Shown: positions 1 to 8,121, counted from the first letter of the stretch. The stretch: 64,000 nucleotides of DNA from JANOYJ01 sp963792485 (GCA_963792485.1 CAWBWL010000014.1:185959-249958); one strand, 5' to 3'. Program-made: numbers and translations. The notes: generated by a model from the letters alone, not told the origin.

Positions 1-728
1 ATATCGACCGTCTGGTTGGCTGTCGCCTGAATGAGGGTGGTGTAGGCGGTCACAAAGATGATCTGGAACAAAGAGGTTCCAATCACGACATTGGTCGGCA
101 CTTTCAAAAGGTAGATCATGGCCGGCACCATGATGAAGCCGCCGCCGACGCCCATAATTGCCGACAAAAGCCCTATAAAGGCGCCAAGCACAACGACCGG
201 TATTGCAGACACATAGAGCTTGGAGACCTTGAACCGCATTTTCAGCGGCAGCCGGTGCACCCAATTATGCTGGCCGGGCTGGCGCAGATCGACATTGGTT
301 CCGATTTTGCGCTGGCGCAGCGTGCGCACGCTTTCGGCCAGCATCAGCCCGCCGACAGTGCCGAGGAACACCACATAGAGGACCGATACGACAATATCGA
401 GCTGTCCGAGACGGCGCAGGCTTGCAAAAATCCATGCGCCGAGCGTCGAGCCCATAATGCCGCCAATCAGGAGCACCGAGCCAAGCTTGAAGTCGATTGC
501 CTTGCGTTTGTAGTGCGCCAGCGCGCCCGAGAAAGACGAAGCGATAACCTGATTAGCGCCAGTGGCAACGGCAACGGCGGGGGGGATGTTGTAAAAGATG
601 AGAAGCGGCGTGATCAGAAAGCCGCCGCCAACGCCAAACATACCCGACAGAAAGCCAACCGCCGCACCCATGCCAAGCAGGACGAACAGATTGACCGACA
701 ATTCGGCTATGGGCAGATAGATTCCCAC
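1..728 (-). CDS. TauE/SafE-family membrane permease (C-terminus cut by window edge)
   Basis: The minus strand reads open from about 750 to the window edge without a stop. From a GTG at 728 it begins MGIYLPIAELSVN, then a hydrophobic segment, then GMFGVGGGFLITPLLIF. A second family repeat follows near the visible end, with IMGVGGGFIMVPAMIYLL. The two GxGGGF/I-P-x-L blocks are the hallmark of the TauE/SafE (DUF81) family of multi-pass inner-membrane exporters for sulfite, sulfoacetate or related organosulfur anions. About 242 residues are visible, and a typical protein is 250-310, so little is missing. The substrate cannot be told from sequence. The start is inferred: the next in-frame stop lies only 8 codons upstream. 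Confidence 0.85.
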   Translation of the reverse strand, partial: MGIYLPIAELSVNLFVLLGMGAAVGFLSGMFGVGGGFLITPLLIFYNIPPAVAVATGANQVIASSFSGALAHYKRKAIDFKLGSVLLIGGIMGSTLGAWIFASLRRLGQLDIVVSVLYVVFLGTVGGLMLAESVRTLRQRKIGTNVDLRQPGQHNWVHRLPLKMRFKVSKLYVSAIPVVVLGAFIGLLSAIMGVGGGFIMVPAMIYLLKVPTNVVIGTSLFQIIFVTAYTTLIQATANQTVD

Positions 729-894
729 CGCGTGACCTTGACACTGCGACTACAGGTTTGACTGTAGGACGCCTTTAGCGGACGCGGCATCTCCGAAACG
801 AATATTGCCGCCAAATTGCGACAATAAACGTTGGATATTAGCATTTTGTAACCTGCTTGTTGCCGCCACGTCTCATTTGGACGGCAATCTGACA

Positions 895-3800
895 TCAGGC
901 TGGTGTCTGCTTTGCTTTGGCAAGCAGCGAGCGAACCAGTTCCTCGTTGACCTCACCTGTCGCTTTCATGCCGTTTGCCGCCTGATATGCGGCAATCGCC
1001 TTCTTTGTCTTGCCGCCCATGACGCCGTCCGGCGTGCCGACATCATACCCGCTCTTGGCAAGGATAAGCTGGATGTTGCGCACGGCCTTCTTCATGTCGG
1101 TCTTGTTGATGCTGGCGGTTTGGCCCTGGCTCTCGCGCCAGGAATCCGGAATCTCGATTGCATTGGATGCGGCGTCGGGGATTTTTGCTTTCCACAAGTC
1201 CGCTGCAGCGCGCGCCTTGGCCAGCTGCTCTGGACGCATGGCATTGGCGATCTCATCACGCTTGGACGCGGCATCCTTGTCGCCCGCCTTTGCGGCGAGC
1301 GCGAACCATTTATAGGAATCCTCAAGGCTCTGCTTTGTCCCCAGACCCTTGGCTGCAAGAATGCCGAGATTGTACTGACTGTCCTTGACTCCGAACTCGG
1401 CAGCCTTGGAGAACCATTCAGCGGCTGAATCATTGTCTGCAGGTCCCGCCGCGCCCATTGCGTAGAGCACAGCAAGATTGTGCATGGCGCTGGCATTGCC
1501 CTGTTCGGCGGCCATTTGGTAGAAGGTCTTGGCCTTGGAAGCATCACGCTCAACTCCAAGCCCTTTTTCAAAGAACGAACCAATGCGGAACTGCGCCGGG
1601 GCAAAGCCCGCATCCGCAGCCTGCGTGTAGAATTTGGCGGCTTCTTTCAAATCCTTTGTCACACCGCGGCCTTCAGCATAGCGGCTGCCGATCTCGAATA
1701 TTGCTTTCGGGTCACCTGAAGCTGCTGCTTCACGAAGCGCGACGGGCCCTGCTTCCGCTGACGGCAGATCTGATGGCTTGGCGTCGGGCGTGGCGGAGGC
1801 AACTTCCGGGGCGCCTGCTGGCTTTTCATCCAGCTTTGGCGCATCAGCCATTGCAGGCGCCTCAGCGGCCGCTGGTTTGGCATCGGGCGCCGTCATGGAC
1901 GCTTCGGATGGCTTGGCGTCGACCATCGGCTCTGCCGAAGCGTCCGCCTTCGGAATCTGTATTGCGGGCGCGTCAGCGGCTGGGGCCATCATCGCGTCGG
2001 TCGCGCTTGCTGGCTTGTCCACCATCCTCACGGATGGCTCCGTGGTCTCGGCCGTGGCGGGCAAATCAATCTTGTCTGCAGATTGAGCCGCGATTTTTTC
2101 CTGCGCAGCAGGCTCTTCAATGACAGTTGAAGCCTGAGGATCAATCTGTGCGGCATCATTTGACAAGAAGGCGCGGCCGAACTGCAGGCCGGCAAGGGCG
2201 ACGATCAAGGCGCTGATTGCCATGAAGATCGGCTTGCGCTGCTTTGAAATCAGCTCCGATATGCCGGACTTCTGCTTCAGGTCAGTCTTTCCGGATGCCT
2301 TTTTCAGAATTTCCGCTTCCGCTGCGGCGGCCTGTGCGGCACGGCGCGCGGCGGCGATGAGGTCGGACTTGACCACATTGTCAGCGCCTTTGTCTCCGCG
2401 CGACTGGCGCTCCTCGCGCACCCGCTGCATGATCGAGTTGAGGTCCGGAGCGCCGGAGCCTGGCTCGAGCGGCTGGTTGGCGTGGACCGGCTCGATAAGT
2501 TCCTCGCCTGGGACGGAGACCACCGGGTCGCCCGCAAGCACCAGTTCCTTCTTCTCCGGCTCGCGATTACCCATCACTGCCTTGGTAAGGCCAGCAAACA
2601 TGGATGTCTTGGCGGTAGGCTCGGGGGCCTTTCCGGCCCGGCTTCCAGCCGCGGCCGCCGCTGCTGCGGCGGCTGCCGCAGGCGAGCGGGTGACCGTGCG
2701 CACGGGCTCGGTGGCAGGGCTGTGGAAGTCATCTTCCTCCGGATCAAGGGACGGCGCCGCAGTGCCAAAATTCACACTGCGCTCAGGCATTTTCGCGACG
2801 GGTTCCGCCATAGGTGCGAGAACAGGCGCAGCCATTGGGGCAGGCACTGAATCTCTGAAGCCATCGACCTCAATCGCTGAGAGCCGGTCAACAACCTTCA
2901 AAAGCGTATCATGGATTGCCTCAAACGTGCGCGAGTTGCGGTCATCCGCTTTCCGCGCCATGGCTTCGAGCGCCTTCAAATCATTGGCAAGCCCAATCAC
3001 CGCATCGCGGTCCACATCTGCGGCTACCGGAAGCGCCATGTTCCGCAGCGCATCTTCTGCCGCCATCCGCGCGGCATCAAGCAAAGTCTCGCGATTGACC
3101 GTGAGCGACTTCTCAATGGCTGCCAGGCGCGGGCTGATATCGTCATAATCTGAGGACGGGGCTGCGGCGGGGCGGTCCAGCTGCAAGGAGAGGTTCTGCA
3201 CTTGTGCTTCGAGATCGCGGATCAGGTTGAAGTCGAGTGCGGGCACGGCAGCAGCCGTCGAATCGAGGCGGCGCGTGATGTCATCCAGGCGGCTTTCCAG
3301 GCCTTTGGCCATGGCGCCGACCGGTTCGGTGGCTTTCCGCTGCTTCTCGTCAATTTTGGCATAAAAATCGGCAAACCGATCATTGATAAACGCCAAGACT
3401 TCGGGATTGCTCCGTGAAGAGGCCTGCTCGTTGTCTTCGAGACGGACGGTCAAGTCCTGGAGGCGGCCTTCCAACTCACGGAAATAAGTCAGTGTCTGGT
3501 CGGTCGCGTCGCGGCTCTTCTTGTCGATGGCGCTTGCGATCTCATAGAGACGGTTTTCAAGCCCGTGCATCATCGTGTCGGCATTACTGGTGTCAGACAC
3601 GCTTTCGATCTTGCGCGAAATGGCTTCCATTTGCGTAGCGAGCCGGGCGATCTGTTCTTCAGGCAGCTGTGAGGCGCTGGCCAAAGCGTCGAAACGGTCG
3701 GTCAGGCTCGCAATGCGCGCCCCGACATGCTCGGCAAGCACTTGTGTATTGTCTTCCGCGCCGATCTCCTCGACCCGCTCTGCCAATGCGGACAAGCGCG

Positions 3801-4593
3801 CCTCGATCCGTTCGAAGGGCAGATAATCCATTGGCGCCGGCTGCATGGAAACTGATGTTGCAACAATGGCCCGGCTGATTTCGTCAAGACGTGACTCAAT
3901 CAGTTCAAGATGCTCGGCAGATGCGTTGGGGTTCTGCCTGGAAAGCGAGTCGATTGCCGTTGCAAGGACCCGGACTTTCTCCTCAAGCGATTGCATCGAC
4001 AGCGATTGCGGCAGGATGTCCACAGATGCCTGAATGTCTTCAAGCCGTGTGGCGAGTTTGGCAAATGCCGGATCCGAATCAATCGGGCGGCGCTCAAACT
4101 GCTCCCAGCTGCGGCCCACTGAGCGCAGAGTGTCTTCGCGGGCAAGCGTGCTGACATTGCGCTTCAATTCTTCAAGTTCGCGGCGCAGAAGCTCGCTGCT
4201 GCGGTCAGCAGGGCGCTCGCTGAGGCCGCGTATATCGGCGCGCAAGCGGTTGATCTCAGCAGAAACTGCGCTGAGGCCGTGAAAACTTTCTTCTTCCTGG
4301 CGCGCGCGCTCAATATCGTGTGCGAGGCGCGACAGTGAGCCAACTGAAGACGGCGCGGTCGCGCGGGCAGTGTGGCGGTCTTCGCGCGGGGCAAAATGCT
4401 GGTTCAGCTGTTGAAAACGCTCGGCGAAATCGTCGCGCATGCGCGGCGGCGATGGTTCCTGATGCTTGTTGCCGAAAGAGCCGACACGCGCCTCCAGCCC
4501 GTTCAGCGTGCGCTCGAGATCATCCAATGCCGACGGTCCCTTGCGGGTCCGGTTTGCATTGAGTCCGTCAAAGACGTTTCGTCTTGAAGTCAT
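895..4593 (-). CDS. PodJ-like polar localization protein: coiled coil, TM, Sel1 repeats, peptidoglycan-binding domain
   Basis: A protein of 1232 residues. The first ~800 are hydrophilic and heptad-rich (many RLDEIS, LEDRL, RLSALAERVEEI stretches), predicted cytoplasmic coiled coil, with an 11-alanine run near residue 640. One transmembrane helix (FMAISALIVALAGLQFG) lies near residue 790. It is followed by a low-complexity Ala/Pro/Lys periplasmic linker, about four Sel1-like repeats (for example AIFEIGSRYAEGRGV and APAQFRIGSFFEKGLGV), and a C-terminal PG_binding_1 domain (NIQLILAKSGYDVGTPDG). This order matches PodJ polarity scaffolds of Caulobacter and rhizobia. The frame is open 57 codons further upstream, but the ATG at 4593 (MTSRRNVFDG) was chosen because the upstream extension is Arg/Trp-rich and unlike the family. 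Function as a pole organizer is inferred from architecture. Confidence 0.8.
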   Translation of the reverse strand: MTSRRNVFDGLNANRTRKGPSALDDLERTLNGLEARVGSFGNKHQEPSPPRMRDDFAERFQQLNQHFAPREDRHTARATAPSSVGSLSRLAHDIERARQEEESFHGLSAVSAEINRLRADIRGLSERPADRSSELLRRELEELKRNVSTLAREDTLRSVGRSWEQFERRPIDSDPAFAKLATRLEDIQASVDILPQSLSMQSLEEKVRVLATAIDSLSRQNPNASAEHLELIESRLDEISRAIVATSVSMQPAPMDYLPFERIEARLSALAERVEEIGAEDNTQVLAEHVGARIASLTDRFDALASASQLPEEQIARLATQMEAISRKIESVSDTSNADTMMHGLENRLYEIASAIDKKSRDATDQTLTYFRELEGRLQDLTVRLEDNEQASSRSNPEVLAFINDRFADFYAKIDEKQRKATEPVGAMAKGLESRLDDITRRLDSTAAAVPALDFNLIRDLEAQVQNLSLQLDRPAAAPSSDYDDISPRLAAIEKSLTVNRETLLDAARMAAEDALRNMALPVAADVDRDAVIGLANDLKALEAMARKADDRNSRTFEAIHDTLLKVVDRLSAIEVDGFRDSVPAPMAAPVLAPMAEPVAKMPERSVNFGTAAPSLDPEEDDFHSPATEPVRTVTRSPAAAAAAAAAAAGSRAGKAPEPTAKTSMFAGLTKAVMGNREPEKKELVLAGDPVVSVPGEELIEPVHANQPLEPGSGAPDLNSIMQRVREERQSRGDKGADNVVKSDLIAAARRAAQAAAAEAEILKKASGKTDLKQKSGISELISKQRKPIFMAISALIVALAGLQFGRAFLSNDAAQIDPQASTVIEEPAAQEKIAAQSADKIDLPATAETTEPSVRMVDKPASATDAMMAPAADAPAIQIPKADASAEPMVDAKPSEASMTAPDAKPAAAEAPAMADAPKLDEKPAGAPEVASATPDAKPSDLPSAEAGPVALREAAASGDPKAIFEIGSRYAEGRGVTKDLKEAAKFYTQAADAGFAPAQFRIGSFFEKGLGVERDASKAKTFYQMAAEQGNASAMHNLAVLYAMGAAGPADNDSAAEWFSKAAEFGVKDSQYNLGILAAKGLGTKQSLEDSYKWFALAAKAGDKDAASKRDEIANAMRPEQLAKARAAADLWKAKIPDAASNAIEIPDSWRESQGQTASINKTDMKKAVRNIQLILAKSGYDVGTPDGVMGGKTKKAIAAYQAANGMKATGEVNEELVRSLLAKAKQTPA

Positions 4594-5172
4594 GGCAGCG
4601 TCCGCTTTTCGTCTCAGGCTTGTTTCAAGTCTTGGGACCGGTGACCAATCCGTTCGCCTGAGTCTTGCAATCACCCAGAGGCAACGGTTTGGCTTCCATG
4701 CGCGACGCAATACGGATGACACGGACCACCGATAGCCGCACATTTGGCCAAACGTGGTAAACAACCCGTTAACCTTGCTTAAGAAACCTGTCTGTTTGAG
4801 CGTAGAAGGTGCGGTGCGTACAAAAATATTATTTATTTGCGCCCGGCGGAGGTCTCGCTGGCGGCATCCAGGGCCAATTCATGCGTCTGTATCTGATGGC
4901 AAATGCCGCCAAAATGCGCTTCCCCAGCGGCATATTGCTCAATATGAAATCTCATGCTGACACTTTGCTCAAAGTTGCAAAATTATTTCCCGGTTCCCTT
5001 GAATTTGTCAATTCAAACGATTAATTACTCTTACGTAAGCGGAAGGTGGTTCCGAGGCAGGCGGGGGCCGGTGCGGAACTGCGCGAGTACAGCATGGAAT
5101 TCGTTAGTAGATGAGCGTGCCCAGCGAAACCGGGTCGCCGCCTGCTTATGTCAACGTTAACACAGGTGATTC
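4594..5172. other. 579-bp intergenic region between podJ-like gene and merR
   Basis: No convincing gene is seen. On the podJ side there is a GAGTC (GANTC, CcrM-type methylation site) at 4660-4664, about 67 bp upstream of the start. Two TTAA boxes at 4769-4772 and 4779-4782 are separated by 6 bp; the CtrA consensus needs 7, so this is only suggestive. On the merR side lies a perfect 10-bp palindrome CTTACGTAAG near 5031-5040. Divergent promoters must be here, but no clear -35/-10 pair was recognised. Confidence 0.4.
5149..5162 (+). promoter_or_regulatory. Dyad just upstream of merR, possible autoregulatory site
   Basis: TGTCAACGTTAACA is a near-perfect palindrome (12 of 14 positions symmetric, centred on AACGTT). 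It ends two bases before the AGGTGA ribosome-binding site of the MerR gene. It shares the TTRACGTT core with the larger palindrome at 6048-6073 before the acyl-CoA dehydrogenase gene, so it may be a weaker operator for the same regulator. Inference only. Confidence 0.35.
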
Positions 5173-5628
5173 ATGAACATGAACGTTCTGGCGGAGACCG
5201 CCGGCATTAAAAATACGCAGGCGGACAAGAAGTCTGCGGCGGAAAGCAACATTTCGCGCATTGGCGATCTGGCTGGACAATTCGGCATAACGCTGCGCGC
5301 GCTGCGTTTCTATGAGGACAAGGGTCTGATCAATCCTCAGCGCAACGGCACGACACGGCTCTATTCGCATCGTGACCGCGCCCGCCTTAAGCTGATCCTG
5401 CTTGGCCGCAAGGTTGGCTTCTCGCTGCGCGAAGTCAAACAGCTGCTTGATCTCTATGATCCAGCCGGGTCGAACGAAGCGCAGCTGCGCGCGACGCTCG
5501 AAAAGACCGCCAAGCAGCAGGAAAAGCTGATCTCCCAGCGCAATTCAATCGATGAGGCGATTGCCGAACTGCAAAAGCTCAAGAAGGCCGCGACAGACCT
5601 TCTCGACAAGCCGCGCATGGCCAGCTGA
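5173..5628 (+). CDS. MerR-family transcriptional regulator, likely controlling the adjacent fatty-acid oxidation genes
   Basis: A 151-residue protein. An N-terminal extension of ~27 residues precedes the MerR winged helix: RIGDLAGQFGITLRALRFYEDKGLINPQR, then RLYSHRDRARLKLILLGRKVGFSLREV. The rest is a dimerisation coiled coil (LEKTAKQQEKLISQRNSIDEAI). There is no cysteine cluster of the metal-sensing kind, which fits acyl-CoA-responsive MerR proteins such as LiuR. AGGTGA lies at 5164-5169, so the second ATG at 5179 has better spacing (9 nt) than the first at 5173 (3 nt). The gene sits directly before fadE-fadA-fadB and a palindrome of MerR type. That it senses an acyl-CoA and represses or activates this operon is inferred from position and family. 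Confidence 0.85.
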   Translation: MNMNVLAETAGIKNTQADKKSAAESNISRIGDLAGQFGITLRALRFYEDKGLINPQRNGTTRLYSHRDRARLKLILLGRKVGFSLREVKQLLDLYDPAGSNEAQLRATLEKTAKQQEKLISQRNSIDEAIAELQKLKKAATDLLDKPRMAS

Positions 5629-5691
5629 GGTTTCCTACGACAGTTTTATACCCGGGCAGCAGGGGGCGCATACGTCCCGGGAAATGCGGCT

Positions 5692-5746
5692 GCCCCGGTC
5701 TCCGTTCGAGTCCTCCCACGATAACGGAGCCGGGGCGCTTTTTTTT
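5692..5746 (+). terminator. Intrinsic terminator of repeat copy 1 (after merR)
   Basis: Stem GCCCCGG/CCGGGGC, a single bulged T, then CTCCGTT/AACGGAG: 14 bp in all, followed by GC and eight T. The 16-nt loop contains TCCTCCC, which is complementary to a Shine-Dalgarno sequence. Confidence 0.85.
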
Positions 5747-5838
5747 AATTCGACCAGCCGCGCTTGGCTGGCACAGCGGGCATCCACAGTTTTGTACCCG
5801 GGCAAAGGGGGCGACATACGTCCCGGGAAAATGCGGCT

Positions 5839-5891
5839 GCCCCGGTCTCCGTTCGAATCCTCCCAAGACAACGGAGCCGGGGCAATCTTTT
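5839..5891 (+). terminator. Intrinsic terminator of repeat copy 2
   Basis: Same 14-bp stem as copy 1 (GCCCCGG and CTCCGTT arms). The loop again carries TCCTCCC. The tail AATCTTTTC is poorer in T than that of copy 1. Confidence 0.75.
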
Positions 5892-5985
5892 CAATTCGGC
5901 CAGCCGCGCATGGCTGGCACAGCAGAGTTCGACAGTTTCATACCCGGGCAAAGGGGGCGACATACGTCCCGGGAAGATGCGGCTG

Positions 5986-6045
5986 CCCCGGTTTCCGATA
6001 ATCTGAAAATGACTATCTGAGTTTTCGGAGCCGGGGTATTTTTTA
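5986..6045 (+). terminator. Intrinsic terminator of repeat copy 3, just before the fadE operator
   Basis: Stem CCCCGG/CCGGGG plus TTCCGA/TCGGAG with a longer, unrelated A/T-rich loop lacking the CCTCCC motif, followed by TATTTTTTA. It ends two bases before the palindrome at 6048, so transcription arriving from merR should stop before the fadE promoter. Confidence 0.75.
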
Positions 6046-6047
6046 CC

Positions 6048-6073
6048 TATTGACGTTTACGCAAACGTCAATA
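6048..6073 (+). promoter_or_regulatory. 26-bp palindromic operator/promoter of the fad operon (MerR type)
   Basis: Perfect 11-bp arms, TATTGACGTTT and its complement AAACGTCAATA, flank a 4-bp centre ACGC. A TTGACG that could be a -35 box (6050-6055) lies in the left arm. A weak TATTTG -10 begins at 6072, which puts the dyad between the promoter boxes as MerR-family sites usually are. The next gene, the acyl-CoA dehydrogenase, starts 72 bp downstream. Assignment to the MerR protein encoded at 5173-5628 is inferred. Confidence 0.7.
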
Positions 6074-6145
6074 TTTGGTAGGCAAGATTTTGGGATGTTC
6101 CAAACGCAAATTTGGGGCAGACTGCGCTTTTTTGAGGAGCCCTGA

Positions 6146-7942
6146 ATGCCGTCATACCGCGCCCCGGTCGAAGACACGCTTTTCATTCTCAACGACGTTT
6201 TGCGCTACGAGCGCTACAGCAATCTGCCGGGATTTTCCGATGCGACGCCTGATGTGCTTGAGGCGATCCTTCAGGAAGGCGGCAAGTTCGCCGAAAACGT
6301 CTTGCATCCTCTCAACAAATCCGGCGACTCCGAAGGCTGTAAACGCCACGCCGATGCCTCGGTGACAACGCCAAAGGGCTTCAAGGACGCCTACGCCCAA
6401 TACCGCGACGCTGGCTGGATGGGTCTGTCCGTCGATCCGGAATATGGCGGGCAGGGGCTTCCTTACGTGGTGCATTCGGCCATCGCCGAATATTTCTCCG
6501 CCGCCAACATGGCGCTGACCATGTATCCGGGCCTCACCCAGGGCGCGATGGCCGCAATCCATGTGCATGGCTCGGACGAGCAGAAGAGCACTTACCTCCC
6601 CAACATGGTCTCCGGCCTCTGGACCGGCACGATGAACCTGACCGAGCCGCATTGCGGCACGGACCTCGGCCTTTTGCGGACCCGCGCCGTGCCGCAGGGC
6701 GACGGCTCCTACAAGATTTCCGGCCAAAAGATTTTCATCTCCGCCGGGGAACACGACATGGCGGACAATATCATCCATCTCGTCCTCGCCCGTATCGAAG
6801 GCGCGCCGGAAGGGGTGAAGGGCATCTCGCTGTTCATCGTTCCGAAGTTCAATCTGAATGCCGATGGCGGCAACGGTTCGCGCAACGCCGTCTCCTGCGG
6901 CTCCATCGAAGAAAAGATGGGCATCCACGGAAACTCGACCTGTGTGATGAACTATGACGAGGCGACAGGCTATCTCCTGGGCGAAGAGCACAAGGGCCTC
7001 AAAGCCATGTTCACCATGATGAACGAGGCGCGGCTTGGCGTTGGCGTGCAGGGCCTCGCCGTTTCCGACATCGCCTACCAGAACGCCGTGACCTATGCGC
7101 GCGAACGCATTCAGGGCCGGTCCCTCTCCGGCGTCAAAGCGCCTGACAAGAAGGCCGACCCGCTCATCGTCCACCCAGACGTGCGCCGCACGTTGATGAC
7201 GATCAAAAGCTTCAACGAGGCCGGCCGCGCGCTGGTTCTGTGGACCGCCATCCAGTCCGATGTCGCGCACCGTTCGGGCGACGACAAGGCGCGGGAAACA
7301 GCCGATGACCTTCTCGGCCTGATGACCCCGATCATCAAGGGCGTGCTCACCGACAAGGGTTTCGACCACGCCGTCATGGCGCAGCAAATGTATGGCGGCC
7401 ACGGCTATATCGAAGAATGGGGCATGAGCCAGTTCGTCCGCGACGCGCGTATCGCCATGATCTACGAAGGCGCGAACGGCGTGCAGGCGCTGGATCTGGT
7501 TGGACGAAAATTAGGCGCCAATGGCGGCCGCGCCATCATGGCCTTCTTCAAGGAGGTCAGCGAATTCTGCGAGGCAAACCGCGCCGACGAGAAAATGGCC
7601 CCTTACACAAAATCCTTGAAAAAGGGCCTCAACGACCTTCAAGCCGGCTCCATGTGGTTCATGCAGAACGCAATGGCCAATCCGGACAATGCCGGCGCCG
7701 GCTCCACCGATTTCATGCACCTGTTTGGACTGGTCGCGCTCGGCTATATGTGGGCGCAGATGGCCAAGACCTCGCAGGAAAAGATCGCCGAAGGCGCAAA
7801 CGGCAAGGCGGCGTTTTTTGAGACGAAGCTGGCGACGGCGGATTTTTTCATGGGCCGGGTGCTGCCCGAGACGTCGATGCGGCTGGCGCGGATACAGGCG
7901 GGGAGCGACTCGGTGATGGCGCTTCCGGCGGAGGCGTTTTGA
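6146..7942 (+). CDS. Acyl-CoA dehydrogenase (FadE/DmdC-type, long form)
   Basis: A 598-residue FAD flavoenzyme for the first step of beta-oxidation, converting acyl-CoA to trans-2-enoyl-CoA. It has the short N-terminal extension of the ~600-residue class (PSYRAPVEDTLFILNDVL). The middle domain has LTEPHCGTDLGLLRTRA and KISGQKIFISAGEHDM. The catalytic base region reads IAMIYEGANGVQALDLVGRK with Glu441, and a further helical C-terminal domain follows (acyl-CoA_dh C-terminal 2). The class includes 3-methylmercaptopropionyl-CoA dehydrogenase DmdC, so a short or sulfur-containing acyl substrate is possible. GAGGAG at 6134-6139 precedes the ATG by 6 nt. It is the first gene of the fad cluster and the frame is intact. 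Confidence 0.93.
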   Translation: MPSYRAPVEDTLFILNDVLRYERYSNLPGFSDATPDVLEAILQEGGKFAENVLHPLNKSGDSEGCKRHADASVTTPKGFKDAYAQYRDAGWMGLSVDPEYGGQGLPYVVHSAIAEYFSAANMALTMYPGLTQGAMAAIHVHGSDEQKSTYLPNMVSGLWTGTMNLTEPHCGTDLGLLRTRAVPQGDGSYKISGQKIFISAGEHDMADNIIHLVLARIEGAPEGVKGISLFIVPKFNLNADGGNGSRNAVSCGSIEEKMGIHGNSTCVMNYDEATGYLLGEEHKGLKAMFTMMNEARLGVGVQGLAVSDIAYQNAVTYARERIQGRSLSGVKAPDKKADPLIVHPDVRRTLMTIKSFNEAGRALVLWTAIQSDVAHRSGDDKARETADDLLGLMTPIIKGVLTDKGFDHAVMAQQMYGGHGYIEEWGMSQFVRDARIAMIYEGANGVQALDLVGRKLGANGGRAIMAFFKEVSEFCEANRADEKMAPYTKSLKKGLNDLQAGSMWFMQNAMANPDNAGAGSTDFMHLFGLVALGYMWAQMAKTSQEKIAEGANGKAAFFETKLATADFFMGRVLPETSMRLARIQAGSDSVMALPAEAF

Positions 7943-7961
7943 GTTAGAACTGAGAGATTTG

Positions 7962-8121
7962 AGCGAGGCGCTCCCTCGCCTGTCGGCATCTGCTCCGCGA
8001 GGGGAGATCGCTCACCGCTGCTTTCGCCAACTTTCAAGTTTGGTGATTGGCGAAAGCGGTGACACATCGATCTCCCCCCCGCGGGGGAGATGCCGACAGC
8101 GCGGAGCGAGGCGCCTCGCGC
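7962..8121. repeat. ~160-bp nested palindromic intergenic element (RIME-like)
   Basis: The gap between fadE and the thiolase is almost entirely one imperfect palindrome. From outside inward the matching arms are GCGAGGCGC with its complement, TGTCGGCATCT with AGATGCCGACA, GGGGAGATCG with CGATCTCCCC, CACCGC with GCGGTG, and CTTTCGCCAA with TTGGCGAAAG. It resembles the intergenic mosaic elements common in rhizobial genomes. A divergent relative lies at 61404-61585. Confidence 0.65.

Larger units (their letters stand above)
5606..6045 (+). repeat. Three tandem copies of a 146-bp unit: merR 3' end plus hairpin plus terminator
   Basis: The CCCGGG marker occurs at 5651, 5797 and 5943, exactly 146 bp apart. 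Each unit contains: (a) a CCGCGC-ATGGC segment that in copy 1 is the last codons of merR (CCGCGC at 5611, 5758, 5904) and in later copies is a CCAGCC/GGCTGG hairpin; (b) a short CAGTTTYRTA stretch; (c) a CCCGGG...CCCGGG hairpin enclosing AGGGGGCG; (d) a long GC stem ending in a T-run. Copies 1 and 2 are close to identical over (b)-(d). Copy 3 diverges in the terminator loop. The unit may be a duplicated merR terminator or a tandem small-RNA gene family. Confidence 0.85.

Noticed and set aside
4769..4782. A CtrA-binding site before the podJ-like gene
   Set aside because: The two TTAA boxes are 6 bp apart rather than the required 7, so it is noted only as a weak resemblance.
5699..5725. GTTCGAGTCC / GTTCGAATCC as the T arm of a tRNA in the repeats
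   Set aside because: The T-loop-like string sits in the apical part of a terminator stem; no acceptor, D or anticodon arms can be formed around it.
5651..6045. The three regular repeats as a CRISPR array
   Set aside because: Units are 146 bp and similar over nearly their whole length, with no unique spacers and no cas genes nearby.
6152..7402. A 416-codon open frame on the minus strand
   Set aside because: It lies wholly antisense to the intact acyl-CoA dehydrogenase, whose motifs are unmistakable. Long antisense open frames are expected in GC-rich DNA, and the product has no family features.
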